Translations under genes and position numbers: made by a program
Origin: Labilithrix sp.
GTDB taxonomy: Bacteria; Myxococcota_A; Polyangia; Polyangiales; Polyangiaceae
Length of the DNA stretch: 64,000 bases
Direction: 5' to 3'
Assembly (NCBI GenBank): GCA_019637175.1
Contig: JAHBWD010000022.1
Location: 58,750 to 122,749, forward strand
Shown here: in pieces, positions 8,477 to 18,456 of the stretch
Position numbering within the stretch: position 1 is the stretch's first letter
Layout: the number at the start of each line of letters is the position of its first letter
The notes under the pieces: generated by a model
Told to the model about the DNA's origin: nothing
The model's database searches: none
Seen by the model: only the letters and a program-made list of their open reading frames with translations

Positions 8477-9910
8477 TCAGAGGCCGCGCCGGAGTCCGAG
8501 CGCGTCGCCCGCCTCGCGAATGCGCCGGACCTTCTCCTCGAGCGGCGCGAAGTCGTCACGCGCGGCGATCGCCGACCAGATGGACTCGATTTCGTCGATG
8601 AGCAGCGTCGTCGGTCCGTCGCCCGAGAAGTACGGGTGGTCGACGTCGCGCGACGTCCGCGGCGCGTAGAGCGCGAGCAGATCGGCGAGGTCGGTCCACC
8701 GCGGGCCGTCATAGAGATCGCGCGCGGGGCTCCGCGACAGGCGCGACTCGCTCGCGCCGTGCAGATCGAAGAAGAACCGCTCGAAGCCGATCGCGCTCGA
8801 GTCGAGGAACGCGAAGGCGGCGCGGGCGAGCGCGCCGTCGGTGTCGGGATCGCGCGAGCCGACGCCGAGGCGCTCGAGGGTTCGATCGGCGAGCGCCTCG
8901 TCGTAGCGATCTTCGTACGACGCGAGCGGGGCGCCGAGCGCGGCCGTCGGCGCGAGCGGGCGGAGCGCCTCGGCCAGGCGCCCGAGGTTCCAGTGCACGG
9001 TCTTGGGCTGCGCGCCGAAGCGGTAGAGGCCGGACTCGTCGAAGTACGCCGCGACGAAGTCGGGATCGAACGTCGGCACGAAGCGGTACGGACCGTAGTC
9101 GAAGCTGTCGCCCGTGATCGTCATGTTGTCGGTGTTCAAGACGCCGTGGCAGAAGCCCGCGGTCATCCACTCGGCGCACAGACGCGCGCTCGCCGAGACG
9201 ACGCGATCGAGGAAGCGGACGACGCGCTCGTCGCCTTCGGTGGCCTTCAGGTCGGGGAAGTAGATCTCGACGCTGTAGTCGAGGAGGCGGCGCAGCGCCT
9301 CGACGTCGCCCTTGCGCGCGTTGGCGTGCGCGAGGCGCTGGAACGTGCCGAAGCGCACGTGGGAGTGCCCCAAGCGAACGAGCACGCTCGAGCGCGTGGG
9401 GGAGGGCTCGTCGCCGCGCCAGAGCTGCTCGCCGGTCTCGAAGAGGCTCAGGGTGCGCGACGTCTTGACGCCGAGCGCCTCGAGCATCTCGGTCGCGAGG
9501 ATCTCGCGCACGCCTCCCTTGAGCGTGAGCCGCCCGTCGCCGCGGCGCGACCACGGCGTCGTGCCGGTCCCCTTGGTGCCGAGATCGAGCAGGCGGCCGT
9601 TGTCGTCGCGGACTTGCGCGAAGAGGAAGCCGCGTCCGTCGCCGAGCTCCGGGTTGTACACGCCGAACTGGTGGCCGTGGTAGCGGAGGGCGAGGGGAGA
9701 AGGCAGGTTGCCCGGGAGCGGTTCGAAGCGCGCGAAGTGCGCCTCCCACTCCTCGGGCCCGAGCGTCTCGAGCCCGACGTCCGCGGCGGCGCGATCGTTG
9801 CGATAGCGGAGCTCGCGCCTCGGAAATCGAGCGGGCACGGCGACGTCGTAGAACGCGTCTCCCAGCGACAGGACGCGTGGATCCGGCACATGGGTTTTCG
9901 CGACGGGCAT
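8477..9910 (-). CDS. selO: protein adenylyltransferase SelO (YdiU family)
   Basis: SelO is a pseudokinase-fold enzyme that transfers AMP from ATP to Ser, Thr and Tyr of target proteins, linked in E. coli to oxidative stress. The 477-residue length is typical. Diagnostic segments are LRYHGHQFGVYNPELGDGR, LGTKGTGTTPWSRRGDGRL with the nucleotide-binding Lys/Arg set, and CHGVLNTDNMTITG with the catalytic Asp/Asn, then FDYGPYRFVPTFDP. The chain ends GDALGLRRGL, so it lacks the C-terminal Cys or selenocysteine of some homologues. The ATG at 9910 (MPVAKTHV) starts close to the expected N-terminus. An esterase gene diverges just upstream. Confidence 0.92.
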   Translation of the reverse strand: MPVAKTHVPDPRVLSLGDAFYDVAVPARFPRRELRYRNDRAAADVGLETLGPEEWEAHFARFEPLPGNLPSPLALRYHGHQFGVYNPELGDGRGFLFAQVRDDNGRLLDLGTKGTGTTPWSRRGDGRLTLKGGVREILATEMLEALGVKTSRTLSLFETGEQLWRGDEPSPTRSSVLVRLGHSHVRFGTFQRLAHANARKGDVEALRRLLDYSVEIYFPDLKATEGDERVVRFLDRVVSASARLCAEWMTAGFCHGVLNTDNMTITGDSFDYGPYRFVPTFDPDFVAAYFDESGLYRFGAQPKTVHWNLGRLAEALRPLAPTAALGAPLASYEDRYDEALADRTLERLGVGSRDPDTDGALARAAFAFLDSSAIGFERFFFDLHGASESRLSRSPARDLYDGPRWTDLADLLALYAPRTSRDVDHPYFSGDGPTTLLIDEIESIWSAIAARDDFAPLEEKVRRIREAGDALGLRRGL

Positions 9911-9937
9911 GCCGGTAGCTGTGTTAGCAAAAGTGGC

Positions 9938-10990
9938 GTGTCGATCGTGACCGAGAGCTTCACCCGTCGGGAGAGGATCGAGACCCAGGCGGGACGGATC
10001 GTCCTCGGCCTGCCCGATCCGGTGGTGCGAACGCTCGCGGGCAAGCCGATCGAGCGCGACGGTCGCGTCCTCGACGCGCAGTCGCAGCTCGCGATCGTGA
10101 CGCGCGAGCGCTCGGGAAAGAAGCTGACTCACGAGCTCTCGCTCGAGGAGGCGCGGCGCGATCTCGACGTCACCGGCCGGATGCTCGGGCCGTCGCCCTC
10201 GGTGATGGCGGTGACGGTGTCGAGCCGCACGCTCGCGGCGATGCCCGCGCGCGTCTACCGCCCGCGCGGCGCGCCCCGCGGTGGACCGGCGCTCGTCTAT
10301 TTTCACGGCGGCGGCTTCGCGGCGGGCTCGCTCGAGAGCCACGATCTCGTGTGCCGCGAGATCGCCGCGGCGACGCCGTGCACGGTCGTCGCGATCGACT
10401 ACCGCCTCGCGCCCGAGCACCCGTTCCCCGCCGCGGTCGACGACGCGACGGCGGCCTTCCGCGCCGTGATCGCCGAGGCCGAGTCGCTGCACGTCGACGC
10501 GAAGCGCGTCGCCGTCGGCGGGGACAGCGCGGGCGGGAATCTGTCGGCGGTGGTCGCGCTCGACACGCGCGACGACGCCGCCAGGCCGTGCTTCCAGATG
10601 CTCGTCTATCCCGTCGTCGATCAGACGATGTCGTTTCCGTCGATCGAGACGATGGGCAAGGGCTTCCTCCTCGAGAAGGAGACGATCCGGTGGTATCGCG
10701 CGCACTACACGCGTGAAGCCGAGCGCGAGGATCCGCGCGCGTCACCGTGGTTCGCCGAGAACCTCGCGGATCTTCCGCCGGCGCTCGTCGTGACGGCGGG
10801 CTTCGATCCGCTGCGCGACGAAGGCGACGCGTACGCCAAGCGCTTGAGCGACGCCGGCGTGCGCGTCGAGCACCGGAGCTACGCGAGCCTCTTCCACGGC
10901 TTCTGGAACACGACGGGCGTCATCCGCGCCGCCCGCGCGGCCTTCGACGAGACGATCGTGAGCCTCCGCCGCGCGCTGCGGGCGCCCTGA
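9938..10990 (+). CDS. alpha/beta hydrolase, hormone-sensitive lipase (HSL) family
   Basis: An intracellular carboxylesterase or lipase. The oxyanion-hole motif HGGGF is at residues 123-127 and the nucleophile elbow GDSAGG places Ser197. The acid is in GFDPLRDEG and the His in SLFHGFWN, so the triad is complete. Residues 1-110 are a helical cap typical of the family. The start is set at GTG 9938, the most downstream plausible start after the divergent selO start; the frame is open further upstream and GTG 9947 is also possible. The physiological substrate cannot be told from sequence. Confidence 0.88.
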   Translation: MSIVTESFTRRERIETQAGRIVLGLPDPVVRTLAGKPIERDGRVLDAQSQLAIVTRERSGKKLTHELSLEEARRDLDVTGRMLGPSPSVMAVTVSSRTLAAMPARVYRPRGAPRGGPALVYFHGGGFAAGSLESHDLVCREIAAATPCTVVAIDYRLAPEHPFPAAVDDATAAFRAVIAEAESLHVDAKRVAVGGDSAGGNLSAVVALDTRDDAARPCFQMLVYPVVDQTMSFPSIETMGKGFLLEKETIRWYRAHYTREAEREDPRASPWFAENLADLPPALVVTAGFDPLRDEGDAYAKRLSDAGVRVEHRSYASLFHGFWNTTGVIRAARAAFDETIVSLRRALRAP

Positions 10991-11006
10991 TCTCGAGAGA
11001 GGATAC

Positions 11007-11086
11007 GAAAGAGAGACGCGGAGACGCGGAGTCGACGATTCGCAGGGGCGAGTCTTCGAGTTTCGCGCCTTCGCGCCTCTCTTTTC
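11007..11086. terminator. bidirectional terminator-like inverted repeat between convergent genes
   Basis: Imperfect inverted repeat with arms 11007-11028 and 11064-11086, about 18 of 22 positions pairing. The outer ends are A-rich on the left and T-rich on the right (CTCTTTTC), so either transcript would end in a U-rich tail. It sits exactly between the convergent esterase and aceA genes. Part of the arm recurs at 62018-62040 between another convergent gene pair. Confidence 0.65.
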
Positions 11087-11100
11087 GACTTCTTCGATTC

Positions 11101-12374
<1,274 letters not shown>

Positions 12375-12378
<4 letters not shown>

Positions 12379-13985
12379 GATGGAGTCTCCGTGGTGACGA
12401 TGTCGTAGGCGGGGAGGGTCAAGAACTCCTCGAAACGAGGAGCCAGCGAGAGGCGCTCGAACAGCGCGCGCGCCTCGGGGAACTTTCCGGACGAATAGCG
12501 GGCTCGTCCGACTTCGCTCGCGATGCGGTCCATCTCTTCGGCGACGACCGCGGCGAAGCGCTTCGCGTCGATCACCGTGCCGTCGTCGAGCGGCGCGCGG
12601 TGATGGATCCACTGCCAGACTTGCGCGCGTGAGATCTCGGCGGTCGCCGCGTCTTCCATGAGCGAGTAGATCGGCACGCAGCCGACGCCGCGGAGCCACG
12701 ACTCGATGTACTGGATGCCGACGCGCACGTTGTGACGAAGCCCGGCGTCGGTGCGCGTGCCGTCGTGCGGCGCGAGGAGCTTGGAAGCGTCGATCGAGAC
12801 GTCGTCGCGCTTCACGTCGAGCTGGTTCTTGCCCTTCATGTGGGCGTCGAACGTCTCGCGCGCGAGGGCGACGAGCCCGGGGTGCGCGACCCACGTGCCG
12901 TCGTGCCCGTTCTTCACCTCGCGGAGCTTGTCGGCGCGGACCTTGGCGAGGGCCTCCTCGTTCTTCGCCGGATCGTCCTTGATCGGGATCTGCGCGGCCA
13001 TGCCGCCCATCGCGTGCACGCCGCGGCGGTGGCACGTCTTGATGAGGAGCTGGACGTAGGCGTCGAGGAACGCCTTGTCCATCGTGACCTGGCTCCGATC
13101 CGGCAGGATCGCGCTCGCGTCGCTCGCGCGCTTCTTGATGAAGCTGAAGATGTAGTCCCAGCGCCCGCAGTTGAGCCCCGCGGAGTGCTCGCGGAGCTCG
13201 CTCAGGATCTCGTCCATCTCGAACGCCGCCGGCAACGTCTCGATGAGGACGGTGGCCTTGATCGTTCCTCGCGGCACGCCGAGCGCGCGCTGCGCGTGGA
13301 GGAAGACGTCGTTCCACAGGCGCGCCTCGAGGTGGCTCTCCATCTTCGGCAGATAGAAGAACGGACCCGCGCCGCGCGCGACGAGCTCCTTGGCGTTGTG
13401 GAAGAAGTAGAGCCCGAAGTCGAAGAGCGCGCCGGGCGCGGTCGCGCCGTCGACCTTCACGTGCTTCTCCGGGAGGTGCCAGCCGCGCGGGCGCACGAAG
13501 AGGATCGCGGTCTTCTCCGCGAGCGCGTACTTCTTGCCGCCGCCCTCGAACGTGATCGTGCGCCGGATCGCGTCGTAGAGGTTCTTCTGTCCCTCGACGA
13601 GGTTGGGCCACGTCGGCGTCGTCGAGTCTTCGAAGTCGGCCATGAAGACGTTCGCGCCGGAGTTGAGCGCGTTGATGATCATCTTGCGGTCGACGGGGCC
13701 GGTGATCTCGACGCGTCGATCGAGCAAGAGCTGCGGAACCGGCGCGCACGTCCAGTCGCCGCTGCGGACGCTCGCCGTCTCGGGCAGGAAGTCGGGCCGC
13801 TCGCCGCGGTCGAAGCGCGCCTGCCGCTCCGCGCGCTTGGCGAGCAGCTCCTCGACGCGCGGCCGGAACGTGCGAACGAGATCGGCCACGAAGGCGAGCG
13901 CGTCGGTCGAGAGGATGAGCGACTCGGTCTCGGGCGACAGCGGGCCCGAGCCTTTCACCAGCAGCGTCTCCGAGGCGTTCGTCAT
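12375..13985 (-). CDS. aceB: malate synthase A
   Basis: Condenses glyoxylate with acetyl-CoA to malate, completing the shunt with aceA. The 536-residue length is typical of the A isoform. Recognisable segments are NVFMADFEDSTTPTW, the TIKATVLIETLPAAFEMDEIL active-site strand with the catalytic Glu, GLNCGRWDYIFS, and the C-terminal HHRAPLDDG with the catalytic Asp. It is the first gene of an aceB-aceA operon read leftward; the opposite strand carries a RamB/PrpR-type regulator starting 176 bases away. Confidence 0.96.
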
Positions 13986-14047
13986 GAGCTCCCAGCGCGA
14001 CTAATGCGTTGCGGCAATCAGCTTGCGGTCGATGTTGTCATGAGTCA

Positions 14048-14129
14048 ATAATAGTCGTACGAGGCCTTGGAAAGCGGCGTTCAGTCTTGTCAATGACAAG
14101 ATGTAACGCTGTAAACGATGTCAATGACA
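14048..14129. promoter_or_regulatory. paired palindromic operators and promoter boxes between aceB and its divergent regulator
   Basis: Two related palindromes share the core TGTCA-A-TGACA. The left one, CTTGTCAATGACAAG at 14086-14100, has perfect 7-bp arms; the right one, at 14119-14129, keeps the 5-bp core. Their centres are 31 bp apart, three helical turns. A plausible promoter for the regulator is TTGTCA (14087) with TGTAAA (14110), spacer 17, so it lies between and over the sites. On the other strand TATTAT (complement of 14048-14053) could be the aceB -10 box. A diverged half-site TTGTCA lies at 14035-14040. Confidence 0.7.
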
Positions 14130-14161
14130 GACTCGCCACACCCCCTCGGAGATGTGCCGCC

Positions 14162-15628
14162 ATGCCCCTGCGTCAAAGTGTGGAAGCTCCGCGTTTCGGG
14201 GCGAAAGTGCGCGCCCTCCGGAGGCGCGAGAGCCTCAATCAGGTGCAGCTCGCCGACAAGCTGGGGATCAGCCCGAGCTACTTGAACCTGATCGAGAACA
14301 ACCGGCGTCCGCTGCCGGCGAACCTCCTCATCAAGCTCGCGCAGCTGTTCAACATCGACGTGCACTCGTTCGCGACCGACGAGGATGCGCGTCTCGTCGC
14401 CGATCTCACGGAGGCGTTCGCCGATCCGCTCTTCGAGGAGCGTGACCTCACCTCGGTCGACGTGCGGGAGATGGCCGCAGCGAGCCCCGTCGCCGCGCGC
14501 GCCGTCTTGTCGCTCTACCGCGCGTACCAAGCCGCGCGCGCGAGCGCCGACGATCTGTCGTCGCGCCTGACCGACGGCGACGAGATGGCCGGCGTCGATC
14601 GATCGCACCTGCCGAGCGAAGAGGTCGGCGATCTCGTCCAGCGCTATTCGAATCACTTCCCCGAGCTCGAGGCCGCCGCGGAGGAGCTCGCCGCGAAGGC
14701 GAAGCTCTCGACCGAAGATCTCTACCCCGGCCTCATCCGCTACGTGGAGAAGCAGCTCGGCATCCAGGTGCAGATCGCGCGCTGGGGCTCGGAGCGCGGC
14801 GTGCTTCGTCGCTTCGATCCCGAGCGCAAGGTGCTCGCGCTCTCCGAGCTCTTGCCCACGCGCAGCCGCACCTTCCAGCTCGCGCACCAGATCGGGCTCA
14901 TCGTCCAGGGCACGACGATGGAGCGCATCGCGCACGATCCGCGCCTCACGACCGACGAGTCGCGCGCGCTCGCGAAGGTGGCGCTCGCGAACTACTTCGC
15001 CGGCGCGGTGCTCATGCCGTACGGCGCGTTCGTGCAGGCGGCGAGAGACGAGCGCTACGACATCGACGTGCTCGGGCGTCGCTTCCGCGTCGGCTTCGAG
15101 CAGGTCTGCCATCGCCTGACGACGCTGCGCCGTCCCGGCGCCGAGGGCGTTCCCTTCCACATGATCCGCATCGACGTCGCGGGGAACATCTCGAAGCGCT
15201 TCAGCGCCTCGGGCATCCGCTTCGCGCGCTTCAGCGGCGCCTGCCCGCGGTGGAACGTGTTCGCGGCGTTCCTCACGCCCGGCATGATCCGCATCCAGGT
15301 GTCGCGAATGCCCGACGGTCTGATGTACTTCTGCATCGCGCGCACGATCCAGAAAGACTCCGGCGGGTATCACTCGCAGCACCCCGTGCAGGCCATCGGC
15401 CTCGGCTGCCAGGTCCCGTACGCCCGCGAAATGGTCTACTCGGACGGCATCGACCTCGACAACCCGGACACGTGCGTCCCCGTCGGCGTGACGTGCCGGC
15501 TCTGCGAGCGAACCGACTGCGAGCAGCGCGCCCTGCCGTCGATCAAGGTCCCGCTCCGCGTCGACGCCAACCTGCGGGGCGTATCCCTCTACGCCCCCGT
15601 CGAGCCGACCAAGCGCCCCCATACGTAG
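14162..15628 (+). CDS. RamB/PrpR-type XRE transcriptional regulator with degenerate ImmA/IrrE domain
   Basis: Residues ~12-68 are an XRE helix-turn-helix (LNQVQLADKLGISPSYLNLIENNRR). Residues ~185-290 match the ImmA/IrrE metallopeptidase-like region, but the zinc motif HExxH is replaced by AHQIGL, so proteolysis is unlikely. The C-terminal ~150 residues carry the conserved Cys-rich region of short-chain fatty acid regulators (CPRW, CRLCERTDCEQRA). This architecture is that of RamB and PrpR, which control acetate and propionate metabolism in actinobacteria and sense acyl-CoA. Placed divergent from aceBA, it very probably controls the glyoxylate genes and itself. ATG 14162 starts just before the HTH. 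Confidence 0.88.
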   Translation: MPLRQSVEAPRFGAKVRALRRRESLNQVQLADKLGISPSYLNLIENNRRPLPANLLIKLAQLFNIDVHSFATDEDARLVADLTEAFADPLFEERDLTSVDVREMAAASPVAARAVLSLYRAYQAARASADDLSSRLTDGDEMAGVDRSHLPSEEVGDLVQRYSNHFPELEAAAEELAAKAKLSTEDLYPGLIRYVEKQLGIQVQIARWGSERGVLRRFDPERKVLALSELLPTRSRTFQLAHQIGLIVQGTTMERIAHDPRLTTDESRALAKVALANYFAGAVLMPYGAFVQAARDERYDIDVLGRRFRVGFEQVCHRLTTLRRPGAEGVPFHMIRIDVAGNISKRFSASGIRFARFSGACPRWNVFAAFLTPGMIRIQVSRMPDGLMYFCIARTIQKDSGGYHSQHPVQAIGLGCQVPYAREMVYSDGIDLDNPDTCVPVGVTCRLCERTDCEQRALPSIKVPLRVDANLRGVSLYAPVEPTKRPHT

Positions 15629-15635
15629 GCGTGCT

Positions 15636-15733
15636 CCGGCGCGCTTGCGCGCCGGTGGGCCGAAGGCCCATACGCCGGGCCCGTTGGAACGGCAGCGGGG
15701 AGTCTCGCGCGAGGCGCGAGGGGGCGGAGCCCC
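15636..15733. repeat. array of four short GC-rich hairpins
   Basis: Four perfect inverted repeats stand in a row after the regulator gene: 15636-15655 (arms CCGGCGCG, loop CTTG), 15656-15670 (TGGGCC, loop GAA), 15704-15720 (CTCGCG, loop CGAGG) and 15721-15733 (GGGGC, loop GGA). The first two abut, as do the last two. The array probably ends transcription of the regulator, though it lacks a T-run, and it looks like a dispersed intergenic element. Confidence 0.7.
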
Positions 15734-15784
15734 AGAAGGAAGGGCTTGCACACATGGTGCCTGCCCAATCATGATGGGGCCCGC

Positions 15785-17170
15785 ATGTCTCAGCGAAGCT
15801 CCGCGGCAAAGGTCGCGCGCTGGCTCGTCACGAAGGAGAAGCGCGACGAGGCGGTGGCCCTTTTGTGCGCGTGGGCGGCCAACGGCCCCAACGACAAGGA
15901 AGGACAGGAGCTTCTCGCCGAGGCCTACCGCCTCGACCCCGGCTCGCAGCTCGCGCAGCTCGCGTTCGAGCGCATGGAGGGGATCGCCGCCAAGGATCAC
16001 GCCGCCCTCGACGCCGCCGTCGCCCAGTGGACGGCCGAGGAGATCACGAAGCTCGAGAAGCAGATCGCTCGCCCGAACTTCATGCGGGCGCAGGTCGGCT
16101 TCAACAACAACGTGAAGTACGGCGGCAACGTCTTCCACATCCAGACCGAAGACTCCGGTCTCGATCGCCCGCACATCATCACGCACCTCTTCGCCGACGG
16201 CGGCCGCATCATCAAGAGCCACAAGCGCTCGTACGCGAACGACGTGAAGCGCGACGACATCGCCATGTTCGTGCGCGCCCTCATGAAGGGCCAGCACATG
16301 GAGATGGCGATCATGCTCCGCGAGGGGCGCTTCGACGACGTCATCGCGGGCAAGGCGATCGGCGGCATGGAGCTGCTCGAAGATCCCCCGCGCCTCGAGG
16401 TGCAGAAGCTCGCGACGAAGAAGGAGACGCGCGTCGAGGCTCCGCCCGCGGCGCGCTCGGTGCCGCCTCCACCAGCGGGCGGCCAGTCGGTCTCGAAGCT
16501 CGTCGGCAAGCCCGTCCCAAAGGAGGAGAAGAACCGCTTCCGCCTCACGGTGCAGCGGAGCCTCGGCGGCGGCCCCGCGGTCTACGAGCCGCTCGGCGAC
16601 GAGGCGATCCTCGGCGCCAAGGGCGCGATCTCGATCGAGGGCGAGAAGTTCTGTCATCCGACGGAGGCCAAGATCCGCTGGACGAAGGGGCGCTGCTGGC
16701 TCAACGATCTCGAGAACGGCAACGGCGTCTTCCTCAAGATCAGAAAGCCCGTCGAGCTCGAGATCGGCGACGAGTTCATCGTCGGCGATCAGCTCCTCAC
16801 GATCGAGCGCAACCCCGAGCCGAACGACGGGCCGGGCGACGGGCCGACGTACTTCTATTCGTCGCCGAAGTGGCCGTCGTCGTTCCGCGTCGTGCAGATC
16901 TTCGAGGGCGGCGCCAAGGGCGCGTGCGTCGTCGCGCGCGGCACGACCATGCAGATCGGATCCGCGATCGGCGACTTCGTGTTCACCGCCGATCCGCTCG
17001 TCGACGACCAGCACTGCCTCGTCGAAGAGCAGGCGGGCACGATCGTGCTCACGGATCTCGACTCGCGCACGGGTGTCTTCGTTCGCATCAAGGGCGAGCA
17101 GGAGCTCGTCACCGGCGACGAGCTCATGGTCGGTCGCACGCGCCTCTCGATCGAGGTCCTCGCGGGCTGA
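15785..17170 (+). CDS. protein with two FHA domains
   Basis: The N-terminal ~200 residues are helical and contain a conserved segment FNNNVKYGGNVFHIQTEDSGLDRPHIITHLFADGGRII that I cannot assign to a named family. A Pro-rich linker (~residues 218-245) leads to two FHA-like beta-sandwiches at ~255-350 and ~360-461. The first is degenerate; the second has VDDQHCLVEE and TDLDSRTGVFVRIKGEQELVTGDELMVGRTRLSIEV, the usual end of FHA. FHA domains bind phosphothreonine, so it could read the output of the Ser/Thr kinases in this genome. ATG 15785 was chosen. It ends one base before the convergent SDR gene. Confidence 0.78.
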   Translation: MSQRSSAAKVARWLVTKEKRDEAVALLCAWAANGPNDKEGQELLAEAYRLDPGSQLAQLAFERMEGIAAKDHAALDAAVAQWTAEEITKLEKQIARPNFMRAQVGFNNNVKYGGNVFHIQTEDSGLDRPHIITHLFADGGRIIKSHKRSYANDVKRDDIAMFVRALMKGQHMEMAIMLREGRFDDVIAGKAIGGMELLEDPPRLEVQKLATKKETRVEAPPAARSVPPPPAGGQSVSKLVGKPVPKEEKNRFRLTVQRSLGGGPAVYEPLGDEAILGAKGAISIEGEKFCHPTEAKIRWTKGRCWLNDLENGNGVFLKIRKPVELEIGDEFIVGDQLLTIERNPEPNDGPGDGPTYFYSSPKWPSSFRVVQIFEGGAKGACVVARGTTMQIGSAIGDFVFTADPLVDDQHCLVEEQAGTIVLTDLDSRTGVFVRIKGEQELVTGDELMVGRTRLSIEVLAG

Positions 17171-17932
17171 TCAGCGCTTCGTCGTGAGGCGGCGCATGAC
17201 GAACCGGCTGAGCTCCGGGAGGAGACCGCCGACGCGTGACATCACCTGGAGATCCGCCTGCGGGATGTAGTGGAGGGCGGAGCCGTGGACGGCCCGCCAG
17301 ACGACCGCGGCGATCTCGTCGGCGGTGAGCTTCACGCCGAGCTTGTCGAGCGACGCGGCGCGGTGGCTCTGGCCGCTGACCATCGGCGTGTCGACGTAGC
17401 CCGGCATGACGTCGGCCACGCGGACGCCGCGGCCGCGGAGCTCGAGATCGAGCGCCTCGGTGAGCGCGCGGACGGCGAACTTGGAGGCCGAGTAGACCGC
17501 GAGCTCGGGCTGGCCGTAGATCGCCGACGCGCTCGACATGTTGATGATCGTCCCGCGCGCGCGCTCGAGCAGAGGCAGGCACGTCTGGACGCCGAGGACG
17601 ACGCCCATCACGTTGACGTCGAGCTGCTTGCGGCACTGATCGGGCGCGACCTGTTCGAAGCGGCCCATGCGAAGGATGCCGGCGCTGTTGAAGAGCACGT
17701 CGAGCAGCGCCGGCCCTTCGCCGGCGAAGTCGGCGACGGCGGTCTTCCACGATTCCTCGCTCGTGACGTCGACGCGGCCGTGCGAGGCGGAGGGCAGCGC
17801 CTCGGCGACCGTGCGCGCGCCGTCGACGTCGATGTCGTAGCAGCCGACGCGATAGCCGCGCGCGCCGAAGAGGCGCGCGGTCGCGGCGCCGATCCCCGAG
17901 GCCGCGCCGGTGATGAAGATGGTCTTCGCCAT
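17171..17932 (-). CDS. short-chain dehydrogenase/reductase (SDR)
   Basis: A classical SDR of 253 residues that uses NAD(P)H. The cofactor motif is TGAASGIG near the N-terminus, NSAG is at the expected position, and the catalytic Ser-Tyr-Lys set is in MSSASAIYGQPELAVYSASKFAV. The substrate is unknown. The ATG at 17932 (MAKTIFITG) fits the family; an upstream ATG would add 26 residues unlike any SDR. The stop abuts that of the convergent FHA gene. Confidence 0.9.
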   Translation of the reverse strand: MAKTIFITGAASGIGAATARLFGARGYRVGCYDIDVDGARTVAEALPSASHGRVDVTSEESWKTAVADFAGEGPALLDVLFNSAGILRMGRFEQVAPDQCRKQLDVNVMGVVLGVQTCLPLLERARGTIINMSSASAIYGQPELAVYSASKFAVRALTEALDLELRGRGVRVADVMPGYVDTPMVSGQSHRAASLDKLGVKLTADEIAAVVWRAVHGSALHYIPQADLQVMSRVGGLLPELSRFVMRRLTTKR

Positions 17933-18008
17933 GGCGGAGAGTGAACAGCGATCGCCGCCGCGCGAGAAGCGAAATGTCGGCGGGATCATCGTGGTAGATT
18001 CCCGACCC

Positions 18009-18440
18009 ATGGCTGGACGCTACGGGATGTCGTTCGCGAAGAAGCACATCGACGACGGCGAGTACGCCGAGGCGATCGCCGCCGCCACCAAGGCGATCGA
18101 GGACGGCGACGCGGGGCCCGAGCCGCTCTTCGATCGCGCGACGGCCCACGAGCTGGCCGAGCAGTTCTCCGAAGCGGCCGCCGACTTCGAGGGCGCGATC
18201 GCGAAGAACCTCGTCGACAAGGAGATCGATCCGTTCGTCCTCGACGACGCGTACTTCAGCGCCCTCGTCGCGGGCGCGCGCGCCGACAAGGAGATCGCGC
18301 GCGGCGTCGCGATGCTCGATCGCTACGCGAAGACGCTGCCCGACGGCGCGCACCTCGCCGACGCGCGCGACTGGCAGAAGCGCCTGCGCGGCGAGATGCC
18401 GAGCCTGCTCGACAAGACGCGCGACATCGACGCCGTCTGA
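18009..18440 (+). CDS. small tetratricopeptide-like protein
   Basis: A 143-residue all-helical protein with two TPR-like helical hairpins: AKKHIDDGEYAEAIAAATKAIEDGDAGPEPLFDRATAHELAEQFSEAAADFEGAIAK in pieces, with the small-residue pattern (A, G, Y, A) of TPR helices. No signal peptide or membrane helix. TPR proteins mediate protein contacts; the partner is unknown. It diverges from the SDR gene and converges on pgi. Confidence 0.65.
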   Translation: MAGRYGMSFAKKHIDDGEYAEAIAAATKAIEDGDAGPEPLFDRATAHELAEQFSEAAADFEGAIAKNLVDKEIDPFVLDDAYFSALVAGARADKEIARGVAMLDRYAKTLPDGAHLADARDWQKRLRGEMPSLLDKTRDIDAV

Positions 18441-18456
18441 CGGCGCGCTCGGCGCT

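Noticed and set aside
14090..17014. 974-residue - strand open frame across the regulator and the double-FHA gene
   Set aside because: It is a shadow caused by very high GC at third positions; the + strand genes on the same bases have HTH, Cys-rich and FHA motifs.
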